From Pantoea sp. RIT-PI-b (GTDB taxonomy: Bacteria; Pseudomonadota; Gammaproteobacteria; Enterobacterales; Enterobacteriaceae): DNA of 64,000 bases. A program made the translations under genes and the position numbers. The stretch covers positions 124,001 through 188,000 of the forward strand of contig NZ_LGIS01000007.1 in NCBI RefSeq assembly GCF_001187905.1, read 5' to 3'. The notes beneath the pieces were generated by a model that was given only the letters and a program-made list of their open reading frames with translations, searched no databases and was not told the origin of the DNA. Below are positions 8,391 to 17,687 of the stretch, in pieces. The number at the start of each line of letters is the position of its first letter. The first letter of the stretch is position 1.

Positions 8391-8861
8391 TTAACAGAGG
8401 TCGGTTTCGGCGTACTGACTAAACAGCCGGATGATATTGCTGGCATCGTTTTCCACCAGCAGTTGGGCTATCACCTCATCATCGGCCAGCGCGCTGGCCA
8501 CCTGCGACAACAGGCGAATATGGGTAGTGTTCTGATCTTCCAGCCGCACCGCGAACAGGATGATGCAGCGCACCTGGCTGCCATCCAGCGTTTCCCATGG
8601 AATGTCATGTTGGGTGCGGCCGATGGCGAGTGTGGTTTGTTTCACCGCCGCAGATTTACCGTGCGGGATGGCAATGTGGTTTTCGAAGCCGGTAGAACCT
8701 TCGGCTTCGCGCAGCCAGACGTCCTCAATAAAGGCGGCGCGGTCGCTGATGGCGCCGTCGTGGTAGAGCAAATCGGTCAGCTCAAGAATCGCTTCTTCTT
8801 TGCTGGTGGCGGTTAGCGCCAGGTTAACGCGGCGCGGCGTCAGAATGCGGGAAATATCCAT
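8391..8861 (-). CDS. PTS EIIA component (fructose/mannitol family)
   Basis: A 156-residue EIIA of the Fru/Mtl superfamily. The phospho-accepting histidine is H67 in H-I-A-I-P-H-G-K, the hallmark of PF00359, and the preceding G-S-T-G-F-E-N region is also conserved. It receives phosphate from HPr and donates it to the neighbouring EIIB. It may also phosphorylate the PRD regulator encoded 17 bases upstream, the usual way such operons sense substrate. No HPr domain is fused. Confidence 0.9.
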   Translation of the reverse strand: MDISRILTPRRVNLALTATSKEEAILELTDLLYHDGAISDRAAFIEDVWLREAEGSTGFENHIAIPHGKSAAVKQTTLAIGRTQHDIPWETLDGSQVRCIILFAVRLEDQNTTHIRLLSQVASALADDEVIAQLLVENDASNIIRLFSQYAETDLC

Positions 8862-8878
8862 GGTGAATCCTCATGCAA

Positions 8879-10441
8879 TTAATGTTCAGCCAAGGCGCAG
8901 AAGGCGCCGTCAGGTAGCTGGCTACCAATCATGGCGTCAGTCACCCGCCGGATATCGTCATCGTTAAAGAAGGCGCTGACATACACTGCCGGAACAGCGC
9001 CGGCGTGAAGGTGAATGGTGGTAATCACCAAATCCACCGTTTCTCGCTGGCAAAAGTCAGCCTGATTACTGGCCGAGACGACGCCAACAATTTCCCAATC
9101 CGGAAAGGCGCGCAGGATGCGGCTCTTAAGCAAATGCGAGGTGCCAACGCCGCTGGAGCACACCACCAGAATGCGTTTGTGAGCGATTTGTCGCTCCAGC
9201 GCGGCCTGGAAATGCACGCACAGATAACCTATTTCGTCATCCGCCACCGATGAAAGTCCCTGGCTGCGTGCAGTTAATTGCATTGCCTGTTTAGTCAAAG
9301 AAAATATCTCTTTCATCTCCTGCTGAATATCTTCCAGCAGCGGATTGCGAATATGAATATGGTATTTGAGTCGATTTAATAATGGTTTTATATGTACCAG
9401 CAATCCTTCAAATAATAATCGGTCCTGCACTAAATCCTGCTGAATAAAGGATGAGAAACGATCAATTAATTCACAGGTTATTTTTACGGATTCAGCAGTG
9501 GAAAATTGATTATGCAGCGGTGCATTATCACCGCGCTCTTCCACCACAATGCCGGATGAGACGATATATTGATAAATAAAGCCCACCTCATCGGCCGGCA
9601 GCGCGCAGCACATACGCTGCTCAATCTGGGTCACCATCTGCCTGGCGATGGTGAGAATTCGTTGATCGAGATCCTGCGCGCTGGTCATGGTTTCCAGCGC
9701 CAGCGCGTTTCCTTGCGCCATGCGATGCATCATGATCAGGATATGGGTGCAGAGATTGAGGTACCACGCATCGCCCAGCGGATAACTCAATTGCTGCTCC
9801 ATGTGCTGCAGCAGTGCCTGTACAAAAGCCACATCCTCATCGCCAAAATAGTGCACCAGCGCTTGCTGGCTGCCGGGGTCGAGCCGCGGTAGCAGCGGCG
9901 TGCCGGCAACGTTTTGCTGCATCACATCGTTAATCAGCGACACCATCGCCTGGCGCAGCGCCTGCTCATTGCCTTCAATGTGCGTGCCGCCGGGGCCGCG
10001 CTGCAGCTGCAAACCTAACGGCTGCAACCACTCCTCAATCACCTTCAGATCATTGACGATGGAGGCCTGGCTAATGAAGTAGCGCTCCGAAAGCTTGCTG
10101 ATCGAGGTGGCGCGCGGTGCGTCGCTCAACAGCTGCGAGGCGATTTTCACCCGGCGGCTATTATGGCCCAGCGCATCCGGGCTGCTTTCATCGCCGTTAA
10201 GCTGCTGCTCCAGCAGCAAGCGCTGCTGAATATCATCCACTCGCAAACGTACGCCGCGTCCCGGCGTTTTTTCCAGCTGCAGCGACCAGTTGCTGAGCCA
10301 GCTCTCAAGCCACTGCAAATCGCGCTGAATGGTTTTCTCAGACACGCCAAGCTGTGACGCTAACTCTTTACTGGGCTGCGGTGCGGCATGATGCAGCAGC
10401 AATTTCACTAATCGGTGTTGTCGCGAAGTCAGTATTTGCAT
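8879..10441 (-). CDS. PRD-domain transcriptional regulator of the PTS operon (LicR/MtlR-like)
   Basis: A 520-residue multidomain regulator. An N-terminal HTH_11 (residues ~1-60, S-K-E-L-A-S-Q-L-G-V-S-E-K-T-I-Q-R-D) is followed by a second HTH/Mga-like region (~90-160, ISQASIVNDLKVIEEWL). Two PRD domains follow with candidate phosphohistidines (C-T-H-I-L-I-M-M-H-R; Y-H-I-H-I-R-N-P-L), then a C-terminal GatB-like EIIB domain with C428 in V-V-C-S-S-G-V-G-T-S. It lacks the terminal EIIA domain of full LicR/MtlR proteins; the separate EIIA gene downstream may replace it. DNA-binding HTHs rather than an RNA-binding CAT domain make it an activator, not a BglG antiterminator. It is the first gene of the operon, so it probably controls its own transcription. 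Confidence 0.85.
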   Translation of the reverse strand: MQILTSRQHRLVKLLLHHAAPQPSKELASQLGVSEKTIQRDLQWLESWLSNWSLQLEKTPGRGVRLRVDDIQQRLLLEQQLNGDESSPDALGHNSRRVKIASQLLSDAPRATSISKLSERYFISQASIVNDLKVIEEWLQPLGLQLQRGPGGTHIEGNEQALRQAMVSLINDVMQQNVAGTPLLPRLDPGSQQALVHYFGDEDVAFVQALLQHMEQQLSYPLGDAWYLNLCTHILIMMHRMAQGNALALETMTSAQDLDQRILTIARQMVTQIEQRMCCALPADEVGFIYQYIVSSGIVVEERGDNAPLHNQFSTAESVKITCELIDRFSSFIQQDLVQDRLLFEGLLVHIKPLLNRLKYHIHIRNPLLEDIQQEMKEIFSLTKQAMQLTARSQGLSSVADDEIGYLCVHFQAALERQIAHKRILVVCSSGVGTSHLLKSRILRAFPDWEIVGVVSASNQADFCQRETVDLVITTIHLHAGAVPAVYVSAFFNDDDIRRVTDAMIGSQLPDGAFCALAEH

Positions 10442-10848
10442 GCGGTCACCCTTATTTCGGCAAAACGTTAATGGCGAATTGATGTTTATATTTATTCCAT
10501 GCCAGAAATCAGAAGCGCAAAAATGTGGGTCTTGTGGAGTATGAATTTAGGAGAGTCATCAGCAAGCAACAATACTAAATGTTGTCCGCGCGAGCGGACA
10601 TTATTAATAGGGTATTGTCGGTGTGGCGTTAATTGCGAAGCTGCTCACATATTATTTGGGATATTCAGTGTGATATAGCTCCCATTCCTTTTTAAATTTC
10701 CAACCAATATCACGTTATTTAATATGAGACGAATCTGTTCGCTGCACTGGCTTCTTTGTGACTAAACCGCACGAATAAGGTAATATCCTCGCCAAATGAG
10801 CGCCGGATGTCCCGCCGTTGCGGGCCACGAAGTGAGGATGCGAGCTTA
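10442..10848. other. Divergent intergenic region between the PTS regulator and parC
   Basis: This 407-base gap has no credible gene. It must hold promoters for the PTS operon (leftward) and parC (rightward). It contains the inverted repeat at 10583-10600, and AT-rich sequence around 10640-10730 where parC promoter elements probably lie. No terminator-like hairpin with a U-tract is seen. Confidence 0.6.
10583..10600. promoter_or_regulatory. Candidate operator: TGTCCGC-N4-GCGGACA inverted repeat
   Basis: A perfect 7-bp inverted repeat with a GCGA centre lies 142 bases upstream of the PRD regulator start. It is the most conspicuous symmetric element in the divergent gap. A role as binding site for the PTS regulator or a global factor is inference. 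As RNA it would form a GNRA-capped hairpin, but no U-tract follows, so it is not a terminator. Confidence 0.45.
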
Positions 10849-13119
10849 ATGAGCGAATTGACGCAGGATGGTGCAGAGCGTCTTGCCCTGCACAAGTTTA
10901 CGGAAAACGCGTACCTGAACTACTCCATGTACGTGATCATGGATCGTGCGCTGCCGTATATCGGCGACGGTCTAAAACCAGTGCAGCGCCGCATTGTGTA
11001 CGCCATGTCGGAATTGGGCCTCAATTCCACTGCCAAATTCAAGAAATCGGCGCGTACCGTGGGTGACGTGCTGGGTAAATACCATCCGCACGGCGACAGC
11101 GCCTGTTATGAAGCGATGGTGTTGATGGCGCAGCCGTTCTCCTATCGCTATCCGCTGGTGGATGGCCAGGGAAACTGGGGTGCGCCGGACGATCCGAAAT
11201 CCTTCGCTGCGATGCGTTATACCGAATCGCGCCTGTCTAAATACGCTGAAATCCTGCTGGGTGAGTTGGGTCAGGGCACGTCCGATTACATCCCGAACTT
11301 TGACGGCACCCTGCAGGAGCCGAAAATGTTGCCGGCGCGCCTGCCGAACATTCTGCTGAACGGCACCACCGGCATTGCCGTGGGGATGGCAACCGACATT
11401 CCGCCGCACAACCTGCGCGAAGTGGCTGAAGCCGCGGTTAAACTGATCGACAATCCCAAAACCACGCTGAATGAGCTGTTGGATGTTGTGCAGGGGCCGG
11501 ATTATCCGACCGAAGCCGAAATCATCACGCCACGCAGCGAAATCCGTAAGATCTATCAAAGCGGTCGCGGTTCCATCCGCCAGCGCGCGGTGTGGAAAAA
11601 GGAAGATGGCGATGTGGTGATCACCGCGCTGCCGCATCAGGTTTCGGGTGCGCGCGTGCTGGAGCAAATTGCCAACCAGATGCGCAACAAAAAGTTGCCG
11701 ATGGTGGAAGATCTGCGTGATGAATCTAACCACGAAAACCCGACGCGTCTGGTGATTGTGCCGCGCTCTAATCGCGTGGATGTGGAGCAGGTGATGAACC
11801 ATCTGTTTGCCACCACCGATCTGGAAAAAAGCTATCGCGTTAACCTGAACATGATCGGTCTGGATAACCGTCCGGCGGTGAAAAACCTGCTGGAAATCCT
11901 CACTGAGTGGTTGGTTTATCGTCGCGCAACCGTGACGCGCCGCCTCAACTATCGTTTGGATCGCGTATTGCGTCGCCTGCATATCCTTGAAGGTATGCTG
12001 GTAGCGTTCCTCAATATTGATGAAGTCATCCATATTATCCGCAGTGAAGATGAGCCGAAGCCGGTGCTGATGTCGCGCTTTGACATCAGCGACACCCAGG
12101 CCGAAGCGATTCTCGAATTGAAACTGCGCCATCTCGCCAAGCTGGAAGAGATGAAGATTCGCGGTGAACAGGCGGAGCTGGAAAAAGAGCGCGACCAGCT
12201 GCAGGCGATTCTGGCGTCAGAGCGCAAGATGAGCAACCTGCTGAAGAAAGAGCTGCTGGCTGATAGCCAAACCTACGGCGACGATCGCCGTTCGCCGCTG
12301 CGCGAGCGTGAAGAAGCGAAAGCGCTGAGCGAAACCGAGCTGGTCAGCGCCGAGCCGGTCACCATCGTGCTGTCGCAGATGGGCTGGGTGCGTAGCGCCA
12401 AAGGTCACGATATCGATCCTGCCGGTTTGAGCTACAAAGCGGGTGACAGCTATCTGGCTGCCGCGCGGGGTAAGAGCAATCAGCCGGTGGCCTTTATTGA
12501 CTCAACCGGGCGCAGCTACACGCTGGATCCCACTTCGCTGCCGTCAGCGCGCGGGCAGGGCGAACCGCTCACCGGCAAACTAACGCTACCGCCGGGCGCG
12601 GTGATGGAGCAGGTGCTGATGGAGCCTGACGATCAGAAACTGCTGATGGCGTCGGATGCCGGTTACGGTTTCATCTGTACCTTTGCCGATCTGGTGTCGC
12701 GCAATCGTGCCGGTAAAGCGTTGCTGACGCTGCCGGAAAACGCCAAAGTGATGACGCCAATGGCGGTGCATTCGGGTGATGATATGCTGCTGGCGATCAC
12801 GCAGGCCGGACGCATGCTGATGTTCCCGGTCGGCGATCTGCCGCAGATGTCGAAAGGCAAGGGCAACAAAATCATCTCAATCCCTTCGGCGGATGCTGCT
12901 GCGGGCACCGACAAACTACAATGGTTGCTGATTCTGCCGCCAGGCGCGTCGATCACCGTGTACGTTGGCAAGCGTAAGCTGATTATGCGTGATGAAGATC
13001 TGCAGAAAGTCCGCGCCGATCGCGGTCGTCGCGGCAGCGTAGCGCGTGGCCTGCAACGCATTGATAGCGTAGAAGTGAATGCACCAGCGCGTCCAAAAGC
13101 TGACGCGAGTGAAGAGTAA
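10849..13119 (+). CDS. parC: DNA topoisomerase IV subunit A (ParC)
   Basis: A 756-residue protein (E. coli ParC 752). Topoisomerase IV decatenates daughter chromosomes; ParC carries the DNA-cleaving tyrosine, here Y124 in A-A-M-R-Y-T-E-S-R. The quinolone-resistance region reads [11 protein letters not shown], so the positions equivalent to E. coli S80 and E84 are wild type. The C-terminal beta-pinwheel region (~500-740) is complete. The frame runs upstream to 10807, but [15 protein letters not shown] aligns with the E. coli N-terminus, so I take the ATG at 10849 (GAGGA ~10 bases upstream). plsC follows after 41 bases, as in enterics. Confidence 0.97.
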   Translation: MSELTQDGAERLALHKFTENAYLNYSMYVIMDRALPYIGDGLKPVQRRIVYAMSELGLNSTAKFKKSARTVGDVLGKYHPHGDSACYEAMVLMAQPFSYRYPLVDGQGNWGAPDDPKSFAAMRYTESRLSKYAEILLGELGQGTSDYIPNFDGTLQEPKMLPARLPNILLNGTTGIAVGMATDIPPHNLREVAEAAVKLIDNPKTTLNELLDVVQGPDYPTEAEIITPRSEIRKIYQSGRGSIRQRAVWKKEDGDVVITALPHQVSGARVLEQIANQMRNKKLPMVEDLRDESNHENPTRLVIVPRSNRVDVEQVMNHLFATTDLEKSYRVNLNMIGLDNRPAVKNLLEILTEWLVYRRATVTRRLNYRLDRVLRRLHILEGMLVAFLNIDEVIHIIRSEDEPKPVLMSRFDISDTQAEAILELKLRHLAKLEEMKIRGEQAELEKERDQLQAILASERKMSNLLKKELLADSQTYGDDRRSPLREREEAKALSETELVSAEPVTIVLSQMGWVRSAKGHDIDPAGLSYKAGDSYLAAARGKSNQPVAFIDSTGRSYTLDPTSLPSARGQGEPLTGKLTLPPGAVMEQVLMEPDDQKLLMASDAGYGFICTFADLVSRNRAGKALLTLPENAKVMTPMAVHSGDDMLLAITQAGRMLMFPVGDLPQMSKGKGNKIISIPSADAAAGTDKLQWLLILPPGASITVYVGKRKLIMRDEDLQKVRADRGRRGSVARGLQRIDSVEVNAPARPKADASEE

Positions 13120-13160
13120 CGCTGTAATTCAGGCGATGGAATGCCCAATTTGAGGAATCT

Positions 13161-13898
13161 ATGTTACTAATTTTACGAGCAATTATTGTTATTGTTTATT
13201 CTATTGTGGTCAGTATTATCGGCATTATCTGGTGTCTTTTTTCACCGCGTAATCCGCGTCACGTGGCGACGTTCGGCCATATGCTGGGTCGGCTGTCGAC
13301 GGTGTTTGGTCTCAAAGTAGAACTGCGCAAGCCGCCGGAAGCCGCGCATTATGGCAACGCGATCTATATCGCCAACCACCAGAACAACTACGACATGATC
13401 ACCGCTGCCAAGATTGTGCAGCCCACCACGGTGACCGTCGGTAAGAAAAGCCTGCTGTGGATTCCATTTTTTGGCCAGCTCTATTGGCTGACCGGTAACC
13501 TATTGATTGACCGTGATAACCGCTCGAAAGCGCACGGCACCATTGGTGAGCTGGTGGATCAATTCAACAAAAAGCGCATCTCGTTCTGGATGTTCCCGGA
13601 AGGGACGCGCAGTCGCGGTCGCGGTCTGCTGCCGTTCAAAACCGGCGCGTTCCATGCGGCGGTGGCGGCCGGTGTCCCGATCATTCCTATCGTGGTGTCC
13701 AACACCCACGATAAGATCAAGCTGAACCGCTGGAACAACGGTTTAGTGATTGTCGAGATGTTGCCACCGGTCGATACGTCGCAGTTTGCCACCACGTCGG
13801 TACGCAAGCTCGCCACGCACTGCCGTGAATTAATGTCGACTAAACTGGAAGAATTGAACGCCGAAGTCGCCGAGCGTGAAAAAAGCGGTAAACTCTGA
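13161..13898 (+). CDS. plsC: 1-acyl-sn-glycerol-3-phosphate acyltransferase PlsC
   Basis: A 245-residue inner-membrane enzyme (E. coli PlsC 245) that acylates lysophosphatidic acid to phosphatidic acid in phospholipid synthesis. An N-terminal hydrophobic anchor (residues 1-27) precedes acyltransferase motif I (N-H-Q-N-N-Y-D, the HX4D catalytic pair) near residue 73. Motif III (F-P-E-G-T-R-S-R-G) lies near 145 and motif IV (V-P-I-I-P-I-V) near 175. It sits between parC and ftsP in the conserved enteric order. Confidence 0.97.
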   Translation: MLLILRAIIVIVYSIVVSIIGIIWCLFSPRNPRHVATFGHMLGRLSTVFGLKVELRKPPEAAHYGNAIYIANHQNNYDMITAAKIVQPTTVTVGKKSLLWIPFFGQLYWLTGNLLIDRDNRSKAHGTIGELVDQFNKKRISFWMFPEGTRSRGRGLLPFKTGAFHAAVAAGVPIIPIVVSNTHDKIKLNRWNNGLVIVEMLPPVDTSQFATTSVRKLATHCRELMSTKLEELNAEVAEREKSGKL

Positions 13899-13908
13899 CC
13901 AGCAAAAA

Positions 13909-13930
13909 GGGGCAGATAATCATCTGCCCC
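13909..13930. terminator. Hairpin after plsC
   Basis: GGGGCAGAT-AATC-ATCTGCCCC is a perfect 9-bp stem 11 bases after the plsC stop. The T-tract lies on the left-reading strand only (AAAAA precedes the stem), so as a rightward terminator it is imperfect. It may stabilise the parC-plsC mRNA 3' end. Confidence 0.5.
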
Positions 13931-14016
13931 GTTCTCAAGCCACACAGCAACCAATAATCAATTAAAACAACATGGACACGGCGTCTTTACGCCACGCTCA
14001 AAAGGTCTGAAGTTTT

Positions 14017-15444
14017 ATGTCTTGCAGCAGACGTCAGTTTATTCAACTTTCTGCCGGTGTCGCGCTGGCTTCCAGTGCCATGCCTTACGCCGCCCGCGCC
14101 GCCGCGCCATTGGGCGATACGCCACTTCCTATTCCGCCGCTGATTGAATCACGTCGCGGACAACCGCTATTTTTGACCCTGCAGCGCAGCCATTGGTCGT
14201 TCAGCGGCAACAGCAATAAAGTGCCGGTGTGGGGTCTTAACGGTATGTATCTCGGCCCAACGGTGCGCGTTTACAGCGGCGACGATGTGAAGCTGATCTA
14301 CAGCAACCGCCTTAACGAACCGGTATCAATGACCGTTAGCGGTTTGCAGGTGCCGGGTGCGTTGATGGGCGGTGCGCCGCGCATGATGTCGGCGGGTGCC
14401 GATTGGGCACCGGTATTGCCGATTCGCCAGGGCGCGGGCACTTTGTGGTATCACGCCAACACGCCAAACCGCATGGCGCCGCACGTCTATAACGGCCTGG
14501 CCGGCATGTGGCTGGTTGAAGATGATGTCAGCAAATCGCTGCCGCTGCCGAAACATTACGGCGTCGATGATTTCCCGTTGATCATTCAGGATAAGCGGCT
14601 CGATAACTTCGCCACGCCGGTTTACAACCCACCCTCCAGCGGCGGTTTTGTTGGCGATGTGCTGTTGGTGAACGGCGTGCAAAATCCGTATGTCGAAGTC
14701 TCACGCGGCTGGGTCCGTTTGCGTTTACTGAATGCTTCCAACGCGCGCCGCTTCGATCTCAGCTTCTCCGACAATCGTCCCTTCACGGTGATTGCCAGCG
14801 ATCAGGGTTTCCTGCCTGCGCCAGTTGCGGTACAGCTGCTGACGCTGGCGCCGGGCGAACGTCGTGAAATATTGGTGGATATGTCGCAGGGCGATGAAGT
14901 ATCGATTACCGCCGGAACGGCGGCGGGCTTGATGGACCGCCTGCGCGGTCTGTTTGAGCCGTCTTCAATTCTGACCAACACGCTGGTGCTAAGCTTGCGC
15001 CCAACCGGTTTGTTGCCGCTGGTGACGGATAACCTGCCGATGCGTTTATTGGCGGATCAGATTCTTGATGGCGTAGCGGTGCGCACGCGTGAGTTCCGCA
15101 TTGGTGACAGCGAGCCGGGCATTAACGGCGTGCTGTGGGACATGAACCGCATTGACACCACCGTGCAACAAGGCACCTTTGAACGCTGGATCATCCACGC
15201 CGATCGCCCGCAGTCGCTGCACATTCAGGGCGTGATGTTCCTGATTAAGAACGTGAATGGCGCGCAGCCGATGGGCGAAGATCGCGGCTGGAAAGATACC
15301 GTGTGGGTTGATGGTAGCGTAGAGCTGCTGGTGAGTTTCCCGCAGAGTTCGTCAGAGCATTTCCCGTTTGTCTATTACAGCCAAACGTTAGAGATGGCGG
15401 ATCGCGGTACGGCGGGGCAGTTATTGGTGAATCCAGCGTTGTAA
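14017..15444 (+). CDS. ftsP: Cell division protein FtsP (SufI), Tat-exported multicopper-oxidase fold
   Basis: A 475-residue periplasmic protein (E. coli FtsP 470) that stabilises the divisome under stress. The N-terminus has a twin-arginine signal, S-R-R-Q-F-I-Q-L, then a hydrophobic stretch ending A-A-R-A near residue 30. Three cupredoxin domains follow. The H-x-H and H-C-H copper ligands of true multicopper oxidases are not present as a set, which is normal for FtsP. The gene is separated from plsC by 118 bases with a hairpin. Downstream lies an expanded REP-like array shared with convergent dkgA. Confidence 0.93.
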   Translation: MSCSRRQFIQLSAGVALASSAMPYAARAAAPLGDTPLPIPPLIESRRGQPLFLTLQRSHWSFSGNSNKVPVWGLNGMYLGPTVRVYSGDDVKLIYSNRLNEPVSMTVSGLQVPGALMGGAPRMMSAGADWAPVLPIRQGAGTLWYHANTPNRMAPHVYNGLAGMWLVEDDVSKSLPLPKHYGVDDFPLIIQDKRLDNFATPVYNPPSSGGFVGDVLLVNGVQNPYVEVSRGWVRLRLLNASNARRFDLSFSDNRPFTVIASDQGFLPAPVAVQLLTLAPGERREILVDMSQGDEVSITAGTAAGLMDRLRGLFEPSSILTNTLVLSLRPTGLLPLVTDNLPMRLLADQILDGVAVRTREFRIGDSEPGINGVLWDMNRIDTTVQQGTFERWIIHADRPQSLHIQGVMFLIKNVNGAQPMGEDRGWKDTVWVDGSVELLVSFPQSSSEHFPFVYYSQTLEMADRGTAGQLLVNPAL

Positions 15445-15446
15445 TG

Positions 15447-15720
15447 CCCTCACCCCAGCCCTCTCCCGCAAGCGGGCGAGGGAGCAGATCGAGCAGATTT
15501 GGCACCTAACAACTCCCTCTCTCGCAAGCGGGCGAGGGAGTAGATCGAGCAGATTTGGCACCTAACAATTCCCTCTCCCGCAAGCGGGCGAGGGAGTAGA
15601 TCGAGCAGATTTGGCACCTAACAATTCCCTCTCCCGCAAGCGGGCGAGGGAGCAGATCGAGCAGATTTGGCACCTAACAATTCCCTCTCCCACTTGTGGG
15701 AGAGGGTTAGGGTGAGGGGA
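15447..15720. repeat. REP-like element expanded into a 56-bp tandem array, family A copy 1
   Basis: Units start at 15459, 15515, 15571 and 15627, exactly 56 bases apart, with a partial fifth at 15683. Each unit opens with the palindrome CCCTCTCCCGCAAGCGGGCG followed by AGGGAG and then a shared linker including ATCGAGCAGATTTGGCACC. The array is bounded by CCCTCACCCCAG on the left and TTAGGGTGAGGG on the right, the two outer arms of one REP-like palindrome. It therefore looks like one element whose interior was duplicated. It fills the gap between convergent ftsP and dkgA. Confidence 0.95.
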
Positions 15721-15733
15721 AGACCGCACCAAC

Positions 15734-16561
15734 CTAGCCGTTAAACGCTTCCGGATCCGGCCCCAGACGATTACCGCTATCCAGCTTACTGATTTCACTC
15801 ACCTCCGTCTTATCTAACCTGAAATCAAACACCTGGAAATTCTCGCGGATACGCTCCGGCGTAATCGACTTCGGAATCACCACCAAACCGCTATCCAGAT
15901 GCCAGCGAATAACGATTTGCGCCGGCGTCTTACCGTACTTCTTCGCCAGCTCGCGGATAATCTCCTGATCGAACACGCCTTTACCGCCTTGCGCCAGCGG
16001 GCTCCAGGATTCGGTTTGAATCTGGTGCAGCGCATTCCACGCATGCAGCGTGCGCTGCTGCAGCATCGGATGCAGTTCAATCTGGTTCACCACCGGCGAC
16101 ACTCCAGTTTCATCGATTAAACGTTTGAGATACGCCTCGTGGAAATTACATACGCCGATACTTTTGGTTAAGCCTTGCTGCTGCAGCTCAATCATCCCTT
16201 TCCAGGCGTCGACATAGGTATCTTTCTCCGGGCACGGCCAATGCATCAGATACAAATCGACCTGCTCCAGCTGCAGCTTCTTCAGACTGGTTTCCATCGC
16301 CTGCTGCCAGTTGGTCTGATCGTCGTTCCACAGCTTGGTGGTGATAAAAATGTCTTCGCGCGCGACATCAGTCTCTTGCAGCGCCTGTCCAACCGCCTCC
16401 TCATTTTTATAGATGGCGGCGGTATCAATGGAGCGATAGCCCACTTTTAAGGCTTCCAGAATAGCGTTACGAGCATCGTCAATGCTCGCCTGCCAGACAC
16501 CAAGTCCAAGCTGCGGCATCATGTTGCCGTCGCGTAATTTAATAATGGGTTGCTCTGCCAT
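15734..16561 (-). CDS. dkgA: 2,5-diketo-D-gluconate reductase A / methylglyoxal reductase DkgA
   Basis: A 275-residue aldo-keto reductase, the same length as E. coli DkgA. It reduces 2,5-diketo-D-gluconate, methylglyoxal and other carbonyls with NADPH. AKR landmarks are visible: G-Y-R-S-I-D-T-A (catalytic D), Y-K-N-E-E (catalytic Y), T-T-K-L-W (catalytic K), L-M-H-W-P (catalytic H) and I-P-K-S NADP binding near 230. It is divergent from yqhC. Unlike E. coli, no yqhD aldehyde reductase lies between them, so YqhC probably controls dkgA directly. Confidence 0.95.
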   Translation of the reverse strand: MAEQPIIKLRDGNMMPQLGLGVWQASIDDARNAILEALKVGYRSIDTAAIYKNEEAVGQALQETDVAREDIFITTKLWNDDQTNWQQAMETSLKKLQLEQVDLYLMHWPCPEKDTYVDAWKGMIELQQQGLTKSIGVCNFHEAYLKRLIDETGVSPVVNQIELHPMLQQRTLHAWNALHQIQTESWSPLAQGGKGVFDQEIIRELAKKYGKTPAQIVIRWHLDSGLVVIPKSITPERIRENFQVFDFRLDKTEVSEISKLDSGNRLGPDPEAFNG

Positions 16562-16766
16562 AATTGCTCCTTATCCGTTGCAGTGACTTACCGTAGAAAA
16601 GATGTGCTTAAGTCTAGTCAACAAACCTTGCCTGCGGATCAGTGTGGCAAGCATGCAGCACTTTTGCCTGGGCAATTTCTGCAAGAATCTTGCCTGATTC
16701 TCCAGTCTGATGGAGTTTTAAGCAGCGTTACGGCAAACTGCTTTTTTTGCTGCCTGAGAGAAAAAC

Positions 16767-17687
16767 ATGTCAAACGACGCCCTTTGTCGCCAGCTGGCGC
16801 AGCGTGTGGTTGCGTTGATGAGCGACCTGAGTAAGCCGCTGTGCACGGTGGAAAACGTCAAGCTAATCTATGCCTGCGAAACCCTGCCGCGTACGCCGAT
16901 GATGTATCAACCTGGGATTGTGATTCTGTTTCAGGGGCGCAAAACCGGTTACCTTGGCAGCACCATTTTTCACTACGACGCCACTAAATATCTGATGCTC
17001 ACCGTGCCGCTGCCGGTGGAGTGTGAAACCGAAGCCACGCTGGCAGAGCCGCTGGCGGGCATGTGTTTGAGTGTTGATATCGCCAGCCTGCAGGATTTGT
17101 TGCTGGATATTGGTGATGACGAGCAGTTCCAGCCGCAGGCGCAAACCTCCGGCATTCATTCAGCCTTTATGAGCGACGAGATGCTGTGCGCTGCCGAGCG
17201 CTTGCTGGATGTGATGAACAATCCGCGCGATGCCCGCGTACTTGGGCCGCAGCTGGTGCGCGAGATGATCTATTACGTGTTAATCGGGCCGATTGGCGGT
17301 GCGCTGCTGTCGCTGGTCAATCGTCAGACGCAGTTCAGCCAGATTGCCCGCGCGCTGCGTCGCATCGAAAATCACTTTGCTGAAAGCCTGAGCGTCGACA
17401 TGCTGGCCGCCGAAGTGAATATGAGCATCTCGGCGTTTCATCACAACTTTAAAGCGGTGACGCAAACGTCGCCGCTGCAATATCTCAAGCGCTATCGCCT
17501 GCATCAGGCGCGCCTGATGATGTTGCAGGATGGCATGAAGGCCAGCGCCGCGGCAGTACGCGTCGGCTATGAAAGTCCTTCGCAATTTTCGCGCGAGTTT
17601 AAGCGTTATTTCGGCGTGACGCCGGGAGAAGAAGCGAGCCGCGTGCGTCAAACCGTACCGTTATTACCGTTTGACGCCGCGTCGTAA
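16767..17687 (+). CDS. yqhC: AraC-family regulator YqhC
   Basis: A 306-residue AraC/XylS regulator. The N-terminal AraC_N sensor domain spans residues ~20-170 and the C-terminal double HTH ~200-295 ([19 protein letters not shown] and the [19 protein letters not shown] family signature). In E. coli YqhC activates yqhD-dkgA in response to glyoxal and other aldehydes. Here it is divergent from dkgA across a 205-base gap. Its stop codon abuts the convergent yghB stop with no spacer. Confidence 0.88.
   Translation: MSNDALCRQLAQRVVALMSDLSKPLCTVENVKLIYACETLPRTPMMYQPGIVILFQGRKTGYLGSTIFHYDATKYLMLTVPLPVECETEATLAEPLAGMCLSVDIASLQDLLLDIGDDEQFQPQAQTSGIHSAFMSDEMLCAAERLLDVMNNPRDARVLGPQLVREMIYYVLIGPIGGALLSLVNRQTQFSQIARALRRIENHFAESLSVDMLAAEVNMSISAFHHNFKAVTQTSPLQYLKRYRLHQARLMMLQDGMKASAAAVRVGYESPSQFSREFKRYFGVTPGEEASRVRQTVPLLPFDAAS

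Noticed and set aside
10972..12132. 386-codon ORF antisense to parC
   Set aside because: Histidine/arginine-rich shadow frame of a highly conserved gene; codon pattern follows parC.
14017..15444. Copper oxidase/laccase
   Set aside because: The complete set of copper-binding histidines is missing, and the position next to plsC identifies FtsP.
15459..15720. CRISPR-like regular repeats
   Set aside because: The segments between the palindromes are identical rather than unique spacers, and no cas genes are present; it is a 56-bp tandem duplication of a REP-like unit.
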